64,000 bases of DNA from Timema cristinae (GCA_039000515.1 JBCFYV010011135.1:17081191-17145190); one strand, 5' to 3'; shown: positions 11,606 to 22,272, numbered from the stretch's first letter. A program made the numbers and translations. Notes: a model not told the origin generated them from the sequence alone.

Positions 11606-11800
11606 GTATAGTTATATACCCTATCTCTATCTTGAGCTAGTTCTATCCAGTCCACCTCATTACTTCCCTATCGCTATCTTGAGATAGTTCTATCCAGTCC
11701 AACTCATTACTTCCTATCGCAATCTTGAGATAGTTCTATCCAGTCCAACTCATTACACCCTATCGCTATCTTGAGATAGTTCTATCCAGTCCAACTCATG
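11606..11800 (-). repeat. Four tandem 46-bp units derived from a LINE ORF2 end
   Basis: Four units of about 46 bp (minus strand: gagttggactggatagaact, then atctcaagatagcgataggg and tgtaat). On the minus strand one unit reads DWIELAQDRDR, the conserved C-terminal motif of non-LTR retrotransposon reverse transcriptases. It is the same family as the 5-kb satellite at 40716-45878. It directly abuts the octamer array. Confidence 0.85.
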
Positions 11801-11819
11801 TGTGTGCGTGTTAGGATAG

Positions 11820-13320
11820 CCGTACTTAATCAATGAATTGTTTTCAGGTTAAATGTGAATAGTTACACCCGTATGTGTGCGTGTGTGTGTATGTGTGTGT
11901 TAGGATAGCCGTACTTAATCTAAGTGACACTAAATATAAGTTACTTATTCAACATGAATTACGTGAATAGGCCTAATCAGGCTTAAAAAAATTAAACAAA
12001 TCAAGGAAATATGACCTTAAATTCCAAAACTACAGAGGTTCATGAACAGATATTATGTAATTATGAGCATTATATGTAACAAAAAAAAAGATGACATGTC
12101 ATCAAAATTTAGGTCTTGGTGGTTACATTTACGGTGAACCGGGACAACAGCATCCCTTCAATTGACACTCAATAATAAACCTGGTGAACCTAGAGGTCCT
12201 GGGTTCAATCCTCGGTCCTGGTCAATAATCAACGAATGAATTGTTTACATCATTAACTAACAATACAAGGTTCAAACCCCACTTCCTAGGATAATTGTGT
12301 TTAATCTATTCCTCGTAAGACCTAAGTCAATAATCATTGAATTGTTTTCAGGTTAAATGTGAATAGTTTAAGTACATTTTCGTCATGGTTAATAATGCTT
12401 TAAAGGAATAAAAAAACACACCTACTTGAGTCGTTTTTTGAAAAGAGTTTAAACAGACATTTTCCACTCTCTTTTAACAGAAGGGATCCGAGGGGTTTAA
12501 TACTTATTCAACATGAATTACGTGAATAGGCCTAATCAGACCTAAAAAAAAAATATGACCTTAATTAGGGCCTTGATGGTTACATTTACGGTGAACCGGG
12601 ACAACAGCATCCCTTCAATTGACACTCAATAATAATAAACCTGGTAAACCTAGAGGTCCTGGGTTCAATCCTCGGTCCTGGCCGATAATCAACGAATGAA
12701 TTGTTTACATCATTAACTAACAATACAAGGTTCAAACCCCACTTCCTAGGATAATTGTGTTTAATCTATTCCTCGTAAGACCTAAGTCAATAATCATTGA
12801 ATTGTTTTCAGGTTAAATGTGAATAGTTTAAGTACATTTTCGTCATGGTTAAAGGAATATCGAGAATTTAACACGAGTGAATAGTTTAAACAGACATTTT
12901 CCACTCCCTTTTAACAGAAGGGATCCGGGGGATTTAAACACACTTTTTTTGTTACCTTCTTCTCTTCTCTTTTCTTCTTTAACGGAAGGGGGAGCGAGGG
13001 TCGGCTAGCTCCGGCAACAAAAAAAGAAACATTTAAACCTTTCTGTATTTACAGTAAACTAAAAAAAATATCACAAACAGCTTTCGTAGAAATCTTCCAT
13101 ACTACCTAGGGAATAATAAGGTTATATTTTTTTAGAGGAAATGTGTACAAATTTGCGTGGTTAGAGAGACTAGAAAAACCATTAGGTTAAAACCATCCTG
13201 GGCGAGAGTCGAACCTTGACCCTCCCAATACGAGAGTAAGGCAGTGACTGATGGTCTAGGGAGGTAAGGTGTCAGACTTTTTTTTATGATTACTCATCAC
13301 AGTCGTTCCTGTTTGTTTGT
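11820..13320. repeat. Duplicated noncoding block with SINE fragments
   Basis: A block of about 460-560 bp is present twice in tandem (about 11940-12410 and 12500-12860). The copies share attcaacatgaattacgtga, ggtgaaccgggacaacagca, caaggttcaaaccccacttc and the acceptor-like ttgttttcaggttaaatg. Each copy carries a SINE-A-like box B stretch (cctgggttcaatcctcgg). A decayed SINE-B (minus, about 13135-13245) and a SINE-A head fragment (13246-13280) follow. No coding sequence is visible; it may be the intron of the first gene. Confidence 0.65.
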
Positions 13321-13370
13321 TTACAGCTGTCTCGAGCCCACTGGGGACTGTAGCTGAATGAAGAGGCTAA

Positions 13371-16300
13371 ATGGCAGAACCACCAGCTAAAAGAGCCCGC
13401 TTTTCTTCTTCTTCTCCGCCAGCCATTATTATATCTCGCCAAATAAATGGAAATAAAGTGTATACTCTCCGTGAATTAGCCTCGAATGAGCAACTTTTAA
13501 TTAATTATCTAAAACGTGATATCACAACACAAGTATATAAAGCTTACATTGAGCATACACCAGGGTTGATTAAGACCTCGAGTGTTTTGATACTCGGACA
13601 TGAGGATATAGATAGACAGATCCGGACACTTTTGACTCAGTCACATGACTTAGGTACGGGATTTACCCAGTTTAGACTTTACCTGGAACCGTTAGGTCTC
13701 TCATTGAAACTTATTGAGCAAGCGTACGCCCATCGTATAAAAACCTATTCTATCACTAACGAATTGCCTTACAAGGACCCTGTCCAGTTTCTTGTCGCGT
13801 GCGGGGTATATACGTAAAGACGGTAGAAGAAACAATTGCAAATGACTCGATAAAGGTAAATTGCAGCCTCATTTGCGAGTTTAGACATCCTACCGAAGGT
13901 AGAATTGAGAAAGGGTATTTCAACTCTAGTCTATGCAGTATATTTAGCACTACAAACTTGGAAGAGTTATATGAAAATAATGTAGTTTTCCCGCTCCTTG
14001 CTCAAATTGAAGGTTTTGTTTCTAGAGACTCAGGTTGGATGTATGACGGTACATTGGAGATGAGAATAAATCTCTCTAAAAACACGGTTTTCACGATCGG
14101 GGCTCGGGTTCAAATCCCAGAAACTATAGCCAGGCGTGAAGCGCTGATAAATGTGCAATGTGAAGAAGGTCATTGTTTCCCCGTATCTGTTTTATCAGCT
14201 ATTTTTGAGCCGACGGGAAATGCTCAACGTTTATCCTCTTACCCCAATTTTCGAGACGTGTTGAATCTGGACGGGATCCCTCTCCCTTTCCAAATGAGAT
14301 ATATCGAGCGTTTTGAAAAGCTTAACGATATATCTATAAATGTGTACACTGCAAAGCATGATGGGAGTGACTCTTATATTGATACAGCTGACACCTCTAA
14401 AAAACTAGTAATTGTTCCCGTACATGTCAGTGCTAAAGAGCGTGCTAGACATGTTCATTTATTTATGATAAGAGTTCACGGGACAGAAACTTATCATTTC
14501 AGCTGGATTAAAAATCTGTCACGATTAATAAACCCTCAACTACCGCGAGCGTCTAACAGAGGACGTAGATACTTTTGTGATAGATGCCTGTCCGCTTTTT
14601 TGACTGAAAACAAACTCACAAAACATAAAGAGACGTGTATAAAATTCAACGCGGTAAGGAGTACATTCCCTCAAGGGGAAGATAAATTCCTCACGTTCAC
14701 TCAGTATAAGCAGCAGGAGAAAACGGGATTTATCGTATATGCTGACCTGGAGAGCCTACTTATGCCTATAGAGACGAGTGATCCCGACCCGAAATTTTCT
14801 TATACTGAGAATGTTCAGCGTCATGTAGCTTATTCTGTAGGAATGTACGTTAAATGTAATTTTAACGATAGTCTCTCAGAGTACCGTCATTTCACGGGAA
14901 AAGATTGTACTGACCAATTTGTTGAGGCGCTCGTAGATACTGCGAAGCGTGTACTAGAGTACTATAGTACTGTCGTACCGATGAAACCGTTAACTCCTGC
15001 TCAAAGAGACGCTCATAATACAGCCTCTCATTGCCATATATGCGAGAAGCCCTACAAGAATGATGATATTCGGGTTATGGATCATTGTCACTTGACCGGA
15101 CTTTACCGAGGGAGTAGTCACGCAGGGTGTAATATTAATTACAAGAACCCGAGTCACCTGAGCGTAGTAATTCATAACGCGCGTTGCTACGATAATTTTT
15201 TCCTTCTAGAATCACTCGTTGAACATAGAAACTGATCCGTTCACGGGAGAGAGCGTTCTCATCAATCCGGGAAAAGTCAGAGTTATTGGAGAGACTATGG
15301 GAAGATTCAAAGTAATCATGAAATATATTTGGTGTGGGTTTCGAGGGATCACGATTAAAATTATAGATAGTTTCAGTTTTCTATGTACTTCCCTAGAGAA
15401 ATGCGTATCTTACCTCGAACCCGAGCAACTTAAAATCACCCGTAAGTGCCATCCCGAGGATGAACGCTTCAAATTAGTCACACGAAAAGGAGTGTTCCCC
15501 TATGATTATATTGATTCATTCGAGCGGCTTGACGAGACTCAGTTACCGAGCAAAGATAAATTTTACAACGCGCTCACGGATAGTCATATCTCTCAGGTAG
15601 ACTATGATCACGCCTGTGAGGTTTGGCGAGTATTCGAATGTAAGAATCTTTGGGACTATTCGAACCTCTACCTGTACACAGACGTAACTTTACTAGGGGA
15701 CGTCTTTGAGAACTTTCGTGATCTCTGCATGAAGACGTATAGGCTCGATCCCGGATGGTCCCTTACAGCTCCCAGTCTAGCGTACCAGGCTCTATTGAGA
15801 ATAACCCGGGTACGGCTCGAATTAATCGATGATGTGGACACTCATCAATTCATTGAGGGGGCTATCCGCGGAGGGATATGTTTTGTGGCTAATCGTCACG
15901 CTGTAGCGAATAATCGCTATATGGACGCGTTTGATCCTTCCAAGCCAGAGTCCTACATTGTCTATCTGGACGTAAATGGACTCTATTCATTTAGTATGCT
16001 GTCCTCACTTCCCCATGGAGAGTTCAGGTGGCTCAAAGAAGAAGAAATTGCCCGATTGGATGTGCTAAAAGTAGAGGACGATGCGGATACGGGCTATATC
16101 TTGCAGGTAGATCTTGAATACCCGCAAGATGTACACGACGCTCATTCTGACTTGCCGTTCTGTCCTGAGAAAGGCATTCCACCCGTAGGGAAACATGAGA
16201 AACTGTTAACAACTTTAGCTGATAAGACGGGGTACGTCATTCACTACCGTCATCTAAAGCTATGTTTAGCGAACGGGTTGAAACTGACGAGAGTTCACCG

Positions 16301-17200
16301 TGTTCTCAGTTTCAAGCAAGCGCCGTGGATGGCTCCGTATATCAGGTTGAACGCCGAAATGAGGAGTAAAGCGAGTAATCAATTTGAAAACATGTTTTTC
16401 AAACTGATGAACAATGCCGCATTCGGCCGCCTCATATCTAACAAGAGAGCTTACCGTACGATAAAGATAGCTACCAGGTGGGATGGGAAATTTGGAGCGG
16501 GTAACCTTATAGCCAGTCCAAACTTTAAAAACCGCTCGATAGTGTCAGAAAACCTAGTCATCATCGAGATGGAACCACAAGAGATTTACTTTGATATGCC
16601 TATCTATGCGGGATTCGCCATTTTGGAAATCTCGAAGGTAGTCATGTACGGTCTGCATTACCAGGTTATGATCCCTGCCTTCCCCAAGGTACGTTAAAAC
16701 TTCAATACACTGATACTGACTCACTTCTCTACTACATGACTGTTGAAGATGCATACCAGAGACTTGCCCTGTTAGCTAATGACTACCTGGACACCTCCAC
16801 CTACGGACAAGACAATGTTTACAGGATGCCCGTAGTGAATAAAGGGGTGCTCGGTAAACTAAAAGACGAGACTCGAGGTCAGATCATCACTGAGTTCATT
16901 GGTTTACGTCCTAAACTCTATTCATTCTCGGTACAAGGGGTTGGGGAAACTCTCAAGGCTAAAGGAGTGAAGAGTAGTGCGTTAAGAACGCTTTCATTAG
17001 AGGATTATCGTAATTGTTTGACAGATGAGACGATAGTCATGAAAGAGGCTCGTTCAATAAGAGCGGTAGGATTTAAACTGTACACCCAAAAATTCAATAG
17101 AGTCGCTTTATGCTCTATCGACGATAAAAGATATATAGTACCGGGAACTGTCAATACTCTTCCGTGGTCCCATTACTCAATCAGACCGTCAACTCTATAG
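13371..17200 (+). pseudogene. Protein-primed family-B DNA polymerase, frameshifted
   Basis: The gene is read in four overlapping frames: 13371-13817, then about 13799-15235, then about 15215-16697, then about 16697-17200. Only the first piece has a credible ATG. The second piece has a C2H2-type zinc finger (residues 260-280), the exonuclease I motif (YADLES, D316/E318), a Cys/His-rich insert (CHICEKPY ... DHCHLTGLYRG) and Exo II (HNARCYDN). The third has Exo III (YLYTDVTLLGD), polymerase motif A (YLDVNGLYSFSM, nt 15963-16000) and motif B (KLMNNAAFGRL, nt about 16400-16440). The fourth has motif C (YTDTDS, nt 16706-16723). Order and motif types fit the protein-primed Polinton polymerases. Breaks fall at about 13800 (beside a GGGG run), 15211-15235 and 16690-16700. 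All catalytic motifs are present, so the breaks are recent mutations or assembly indels. Confidence 0.93.
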
Positions 17201-18780
17201 GGTGACAGTGCGTCTATGTGAAAAAAATCATAAGTGATTAGAACTAAAAAAAAAAAATATTCACGTCCAGTACTCTATAGTGTTAATGTATAAATATTCA
17301 TGTTCTGTAGTGTAAGTGATTAAAAAATATTCACGTCCTGTTCTCTATAGTGTAAGTGATTAGTGTTAATGTATAATTTCAAGAACTATAACTTGAGAAA
17401 TTTAGTATATATCTATGTGTTTTAAATCTTTATATTCATTAAATAAACAATTTCAAGAACTATAACTTGTATCTATGTGTTTTAAATCTTTATATTCATT
17501 AAATAAAAAAAACAACATTTTCAAGAACTATAACTTGTGAAAAAAACAACTAATTTAGTATGTATCTATGTGTTTTAAATCTTTATATTCATTAAATAGA
17601 ATTAATTATGGATGGTGTTTTTTTTCTTTATTTCTTTCCTTCCCTCCATCCGCTTCTCTCTCTCCCTCATTGATTAAATAATACAATGGAAGTTATAATC
17701 AATAATTCTTTATTTAAAAAAAAATCTATTACAAGATTCATACGTTTAAAGCTAATTATATTAAACATTTATTTTCAATCATTAAAAGTTAAAATCATTA
17801 GAACTTAAACTTTTTTTTCAGTCATTAAAAGTTAATTAAACATTTATTTTTTCCAACCATTGATTAAATAATACAATGAAAGTTATAATCAATAATTCTT
17901 TATTTTTAAAAAAATCTATTACAAGATTCATACGTTTAAAGCTAATTATATTAAACATTTATTTTCAATCATTAAAAGTTAAAATCAATAGTACTTAAAC
18001 ATTTTTTTTTTTTTCAATCATTAAAAGTTAATTAAACATTTATTTTTTTCAATCATAGATTAAATAATACAAAGAAAGTTATAATCAATAATTCTTTATT
18101 TTTTTTAAAAATCTATTACAAGATTCATACGTTTAAAGCTAATTATATTAAACATTTATTTCTAATTTTCACTAAAGTTAATTACATTAAACGTTTATTT
18201 TCAATCATTAAAAGTTATAATCATAAAAAGTTAATTAAACATTTATTTTTTCCAATCATTGATTAAATAATACAATGAAAGTTATAATCAATAATTCTTT
18301 ATTTTTTAAAACATTTATTCTCAATCATTAGTACTTAAACTTTTTTTTTCTTTCAATCATTAAAAGTTAATTAAACATATTTTCTCAATCATTAAAAGTT
18401 AAAATCGTTAGAACCCTATTACAAGATTCATACGTTTAAAAGTTAATTACATTAAACATTTATTTTTCAATCATCATTTAAAACTCTATTACAAGATTCA
18501 TACGTTTAAAAGTTAATTACATTAAACATTTATTTTTCAATCAATAAAAGTTATTTTTTCTAATCATCGTTAATTCTTTTTACAAGATTCATACATTAAA
18601 CATTTATTTTTTCAATCATCATTTAGAACACAATTACAAGATTCTTAATTATGGATGGTGTGTGTTTTTTTTTCATTATTTCTTCCTCTCATCGATTAAA
18701 TGATACAAAAAACTATTACAAGATTCAAACATTAGAACCCTATTACAAGATTCAAACATTAATTCTTGTGATAAACGAGG
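17201..18780. repeat. AT-rich convergent region with short repeats
   Basis: Lies between the 3' ends of PolB (rightward) and the leftward block. It contains about three copies of a unit with 'ttcaagaactataacttg' and 'gtgttttaaatctttatatt' (17380-17600). Seven or eight copies follow of a unit with 'acaagattcatacgtttaaa' and 'ttaaacatttattttcaatc' (17690-18640). Many AATAAA hexamers occur on both strands and could serve as polyadenylation signals. No gene is visible. Confidence 0.8.
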
Positions 18781-18782
18781 AC

Positions 18783-19088
18783 TTACGCTTCCTCCGACTC
18801 CTCTCGAGGCTTCTTCTTTGCAGGTTCCATCTTCTTTCCGAGCTTACGTTTAGAAGCATCTGTAGTTTTCTTCTTCCGTCTGGTCATGTCAACCTCGTCT
18901 TGACCGCAGACGCATGATAACTTATTGAAATCTATGTACTCTTTATACTCGTTTATCAGGGCTATCATATGAAGCAATGCTGGAATAACCGAACTCGTAT
19001 CGTTCCGCATCGCACTTTTGGTCAGATCGCAAAAGTTTTGACCAATCAGACTTAAAATTCTTAAACCATTCGCAGAGCACTCAGACAT
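18783..19088 (-). CDS. Small protein with lysine-rich C-terminus
   Basis: A 101-residue protein that I do not recognise. The N-terminal two thirds are helical-looking with cysteines (MSECSANG, FNKLSCVCG). The C-terminal 35 residues are strongly basic (RRKKK, KRKLGKKMEPAKKKP) and end in acidic residues, which suggests nuclear localisation or nucleic-acid binding. It is the last gene of the leftward morphogenesis block, 112 bases after the capsid stop codon, so a virion core or DNA-condensing role is possible. That role is inferred from context only. Confidence 0.6.
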   Translation of the reverse strand: MSECSANGLRILSLIGQNFCDLTKSAMRNDTSSVIPALLHMIALINEYKEYIDFNKLSCVCGQDEVDMTRRKKKTTDASKRKLGKKMEPAKKKPREESEEA

Positions 19089-19200
19089 TTTAGCAGGGTT
19101 TGTCTAGTCTGTACTTGACCCTATCGTCACCGATAACACTCTGTAACCGAGACATCCTCTCACTTCCTTTAATAGTCGAGAACAATTAGGTCTTCCCTCT

Positions 19201-20436
19201 TTATGATGTCATCTTGCTTACATCACTGCTTGAAGGGTTATAGCGAACCACTCTATCGTGAATGATGAGACAAAACGCCTTGGTATTTACAGGGATATTT
19301 TCCTCCGTCTCGAACGTTATACGACACGTCACCATACCGTCCTTGAGAGTATCTTCCTGTCGGCTGGCATCGAACACAACGATGGGAGCGTGAGACTTGA
19401 AATGGGAAGGATCAAGTAAAGGTAAAGAGGCGCTCGTTCCGTAGTACGAAGTCTGGAAATTGGCGTAGTCTTCGTATAATTTCGAGAAGGAATCCTGTCT
19501 AAAGTTCAAGTTCATATCCTCATAAGGGTACATGTTAGAATTTAGATAGAGTTTAGCATTACGTAAATTACAATGGTCAAAAATACTTCTATCTGCTGCC
19601 GTCGTATTGTTCCGTCCGGTCTGAAGCGCGAAAACAACGTAACGAGGTTTCTCCAGCAAAGTTGACGTTTTCACGGTCCAATCATGTTGATTAGAGGTGG
19701 GCACGTTAGGGTACTCGTACAATTCCCAAGTACGGAAAGGTAGCTCGATGATCCTCCCGCTCTTGATGAAATTAAGCAGGTTGAGACGATTAATATCATC
19801 AGTCTTTATATGCGGTACAAGCCAAGATATTTTACTTAACTCAATCCTAGAGGGTGTTTCTGCAGCAGGAGGTGGGGCTCTTTGTAAAGCGTTGTTGTCG
19901 CTGGTGGAACGAACTAGCACCAGCTCTTGTTTCGCGTTGATCAGTATTCGGGAATAGTCTTCAACGAATCCTAGTATGAGACGTAAAGGGATGCATACGT
20001 CAAAGATACCTGTTTCAGCATGTACGTGAACTCCTTCAAATCTCCAACCGGCGTTTGAAAAATGAGTCTGCCAACCATTCCTTATAGATAGATAGTTTTT
20101 AAGTTGGGTCGAAATACCCACATCTCTCGATTGATCGATCTCTACCCCGTTGATCTCATAGGCAATTCTTGAGAATAGATGCAGTATTCCGTTATTAACA
20201 ATTCTCGATGTGCTTCCAGGTTCTCCCGTATTCAAAAGTAGTCGACCTTTGATATGTAGCAGAGAGCGATGAGGTAGGGTGCATAACCCTTCTTGTTGGA
20301 TAGATATCCTAAGCTCGTTCCCGTTAGCTAACGGACCGGGAATATACGAGGTGTAGGAATGATACTGGAAACTGGTCAAGGCTGTATCGAAAGCGGCAGA
20401 CTCCCCAATGTTCAGAATATCCACAGCGTCATCCAT
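19201..20436 (-). CDS. Major capsid protein (double jelly-roll, hexon-like)
   Basis: A 411-residue uninterrupted protein starting at ATG 20436. The segment around residues 80-112 (NNGILHLFSRIAYEING, then DQSRDVGIST) is the most recognisable conserved block of invertebrate Polinton capsid proteins. The N-terminal block has SFQYHSYTSYIPG and ELRISIQQ. The rest is beta-rich with few charged helices, as expected for two jelly-roll folds. The known family forms the hexon-like trimers of the icosahedral shell. It lies directly downstream of the penton-like gene on the same strand (108-base gap). The assignment rests on sequence pattern and gene order and was not tested by structure comparison. Confidence 0.82.
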   Translation of the reverse strand: MDDAVDILNIGESAAFDTALTSFQYHSYTSYIPGPLANGNELRISIQQEGLCTLPHRSLLHIKGRLLLNTGEPGSTSRIVNNGILHLFSRIAYEINGVEIDQSRDVGISTQLKNYLSIRNGWQTHFSNAGWRFEGVHVHAETGIFDVCIPLRLILGFVEDYSRILINAKQELVLVRSTSDNNALQRAPPPAAETPSRIELSKISWLVPHIKTDDINRLNLLNFIKSGRIIELPFRTWELYEYPNVPTSNQHDWTVKTSTLLEKPRYVVFALQTGRNNTTAADRSIFDHCNLRNAKLYLNSNMYPYEDMNLNFRQDSFSKLYEDYANFQTSYYGTSASLPLLDPSHFKSHAPIVVFDASRQEDTLKDGMVTCRITFETEENIPVNTKAFCLIIHDRVVRYNPSSSDVSKMTS

Positions 20437-20544
20437 TATTTTCGTAACGAGTAACCTAGACGTCTTAAATAGAGTTTATTGGCAGGTGTTAACGCTTTCA
20501 CTGTCCTTCTCTCAATGTTTCGAGGAAGACTTCGTCGTCTTGTT

Positions 20545-21255
20545 TTATCTAGTACGAGTACCATCTCCAGCGAGTCGTTTCAGATGTAGACGTAGCGATA
20601 TCGTCTCGTCTCTAAAGTTGACGATATCTCCTCGCTCGTCAACAAGTCGTACCGAGATAGACTCTATTACTCGCTTCGTTACCGGAAGGTAAATGATATT
20701 GTTAGGCGCTTCCACTATCTTATAGCCTGGTGGGACGGTCATGCTGAACTCGTGCAAGGTATGACTCGGTTCTCCGTTGACGTAAGTCCCGCTAACGAGA
20801 CTACATTCTACACGGATCACATTCACGTGAAGAATATTCACGGTATTGGTAGATATGTGCGTCTTCCCTGCAGGAAGTATGACTGGGTCGAACCCTAGCA
20901 AGGATGCAAACGTACCAGGTCGGGTAAAGTCGATAGGTTTATTGCAAGTGATATAGCTCTTTAAAGTGCTAGGGTCACCGATAATCGAGAGCTTTACGTT
21001 ACTCGGGACTTCCCTTCGTAAGAATCGATCCAACGCCTCAAGTTCATAGGTGCCTGGAGGGACTGTATACTCTTTACCGTCGCAAAAAAATTTATTATTA
21101 CGTTCGTCAATGTTCGGTATGGAATTGAACGTGGCCAGATTGATCAGTCCGATGAACCATTCTTCTTCACGATTCTCTTCTCCGAGCAGGATATGCGGGA
21201 AGTAGTTCTCTGTCAGATTCGAACTCTGACCTGTCAGTGTAAGTGTCATAGACAT
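20545..21255 (-). CDS. Minor capsid protein (penton-like, single jelly-roll)
   Basis: I place the start at the ATG at 21253-21255 (MSMTLTLTGQ); the frame is open a further five codons upstream without an ATG. The protein is about 236 residues with beta-rich composition. Family-like blocks include a WFIGLINLATFNSIPNI segment, then the YTVPPGTYELEALDRFLR segment and a C-terminal VTKRVIESISVRLVDERG segment. This pattern, and its position between the protease and the major capsid gene, matches the penton-base homologue of Polintons and adintoviruses, which occupies the five-fold vertices. No frame breaks are visible. Confidence 0.78.
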   Translation of the reverse strand: MSMTLTLTGQSSNLTENYFPHILLGEENREEEWFIGLINLATFNSIPNIDERNNKFFCDGKEYTVPPGTYELEALDRFLRREVPSNVKLSIIGDPSTLKSYITCNKPIDFTRPGTFASLLGFDPVILPAGKTHISTNTVNILHVNVIRVECSLVSGTYVNGEPSHTLHEFSMTVPPGYKIVEAPNNIIYLPVTKRVIESISVRLVDERGDIVNFRDETISLRLHLKRLAGDGTRTR

Positions 21256-21273
21256 ATTTACTAAGTTCAAACG

Positions 21274-21600
21274 TCAACGTGAGTATTTAAGGAAAGCTAA
21301 ACAAAGATGTCCGCATAAAACGGTCCCGTACTCTTGATACCGAGTATGATTATAGGTGATGGGTATTCCTCCGAGATATTGGACAAGTTCGAAGTAAACC
21401 GCTCGTTCACCGTTTTTCTTATACGCCACCCAATGTGTACCCTTACCACTATCATCATCAAGATTGATGATGGCGTTCTCTATCTTCCAAGGAGGACCGT
21501 TAGGTAAAGCATCTCTCGCAAATACTCCTCTAAAGAAGGGGATTTTTAACTCGGCGGCGTACTTGCGCAGATCCGTTTCAGTAAGGGCACGTTTAGGTAG
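21274..21600 (-). pseudogene. Adenovirus-type cysteine protease, start broken
   Basis: This is an open frame of 108 codons with no usable ATG. Counting from its first codon, the catalytic set of the adenovirus protease family (C5) is visible: His56 (GTHWVAY), Glu71 (YFE), the oxyanion Gln89 (YQEY) and Cys96 (LCGHLC). The N-terminal block LRKYAAELKIPFFRGVFARD is also characteristic. The expected role is maturation of capsid precursors. An ATG overlapping the stop of the upstream PLA2 gene (ATGA, 21601-21604) leads to TAA after three codons, so a 1-base indel within the first few codons separates start and body. The frame ends at TGA 21274-21276, 18 bases before the penton ATG. Confidence 0.85.
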
Positions 21601-22211
21601 TCATTTTAATTTCGGGTAAGGACGTAGATACATACCTTTCCCCATGGCGATAGCTTCGAGCGTACGATTATGTCTCTGAGCCTCGTTCAATTGTTTCGTA
21701 TTCGCCTTAGCACTTTGTACGGCCTTGGTGATTCCTGCGGCTCCTCCGGCGACGGCTCCAAGCGCTGCGATCAAAGGTAGTATAGGTAGAATTCCTCCCT
21801 TCTTCTTACCACGTCTAGTAGTAGTAGTAGTAGGACGCCGTTGACGACGTTGAGTTTTTTCTTCTTCTTTAGACCTGAACCCATCTTGACTTTAGCTTTC
21901 ATCGCGTTGGTGATTGCCCACGCGGCGGCTTTCTCGCTCAACTTCGAGTCTGGCGCGAGTAATCTTTTCCACGATTTCTCGATAAGTTCACGATCTGCAG
22001 TATGACGTCCTGCAAGATCTTTCACCTTGGAGTAGGCGATATCGTGTTCTTTACAGTGTCGATCTAACTCGTTTATTCCAGGATCACCCCGTTTCAATCG
22101 TTTTTCCAACTTTGTTCCCGGTCCACAGTACTGGTATCCAGGTATATGCGCTTCAAACGGTAGATTATTGATTATCTTATCCAACAAGCCTCCTCCTCTT
22201 CTTCGTCGCAT
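21601..22211 (-). pseudogene. Phospholipase A2-domain capsid protein, one frameshift
   Basis: Starts at ATG 22211 with an arginine/glycine-rich leader (MRRRRGGGLL). It then shows the PLA2 signature: the calcium loop YCGPGT and the active site LDRHCKEHDIAY (D..C..HD..Y). In parvoviruses and adintoviruses such domains open endosomal membranes from within the particle. After the lysine run the frame as written drifts into a meaningless leucine run. In the neighbouring frame the expected tail continues: basic RRGKKKGG, a glycine/alanine hydrophobic segment (ILPLIAALGAVAGGAAG-type), an alpha-helical region and the end GKGMYLRPYPKLK at 21601. The break lies in a run of six T (plus strand 21855-21860), where sequencing or polishing indels are common. 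Confidence 0.9.
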
Positions 22212-22272
22212 GACACGTACTGATTAGCATTTATATAGGTACGTCCATTATATAGATGAAGCAGTCGTCAAC
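22212..22272. promoter_or_regulatory. Divergent promoter between PLA2 and ATPase genes
   Basis: Only 61 bases separate two divergent start codons. TATA-like elements are visible for both directions: 'tatataaatgc' on the minus strand, about 20 bases before the PLA2 ATG, and 'attatatagatg' on the plus strand, about 20 bases before the ATPase ATG. The two blocks of morphogenesis genes may be co-regulated from here (inference). Confidence 0.5.

Noticed and set aside
10924..11655. 243-aa open frame of Thr/Leu/Tyr/His repeats on the minus strand
   Set aside because: It is a translation of the octamer array; only its first 12 residues reflect the LINE-derived unit.
20408..20692. 94-aa frame opposite the capsid genes
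   Set aside because: It is antisense to the ends of the penton-like and capsid genes, with no family features.
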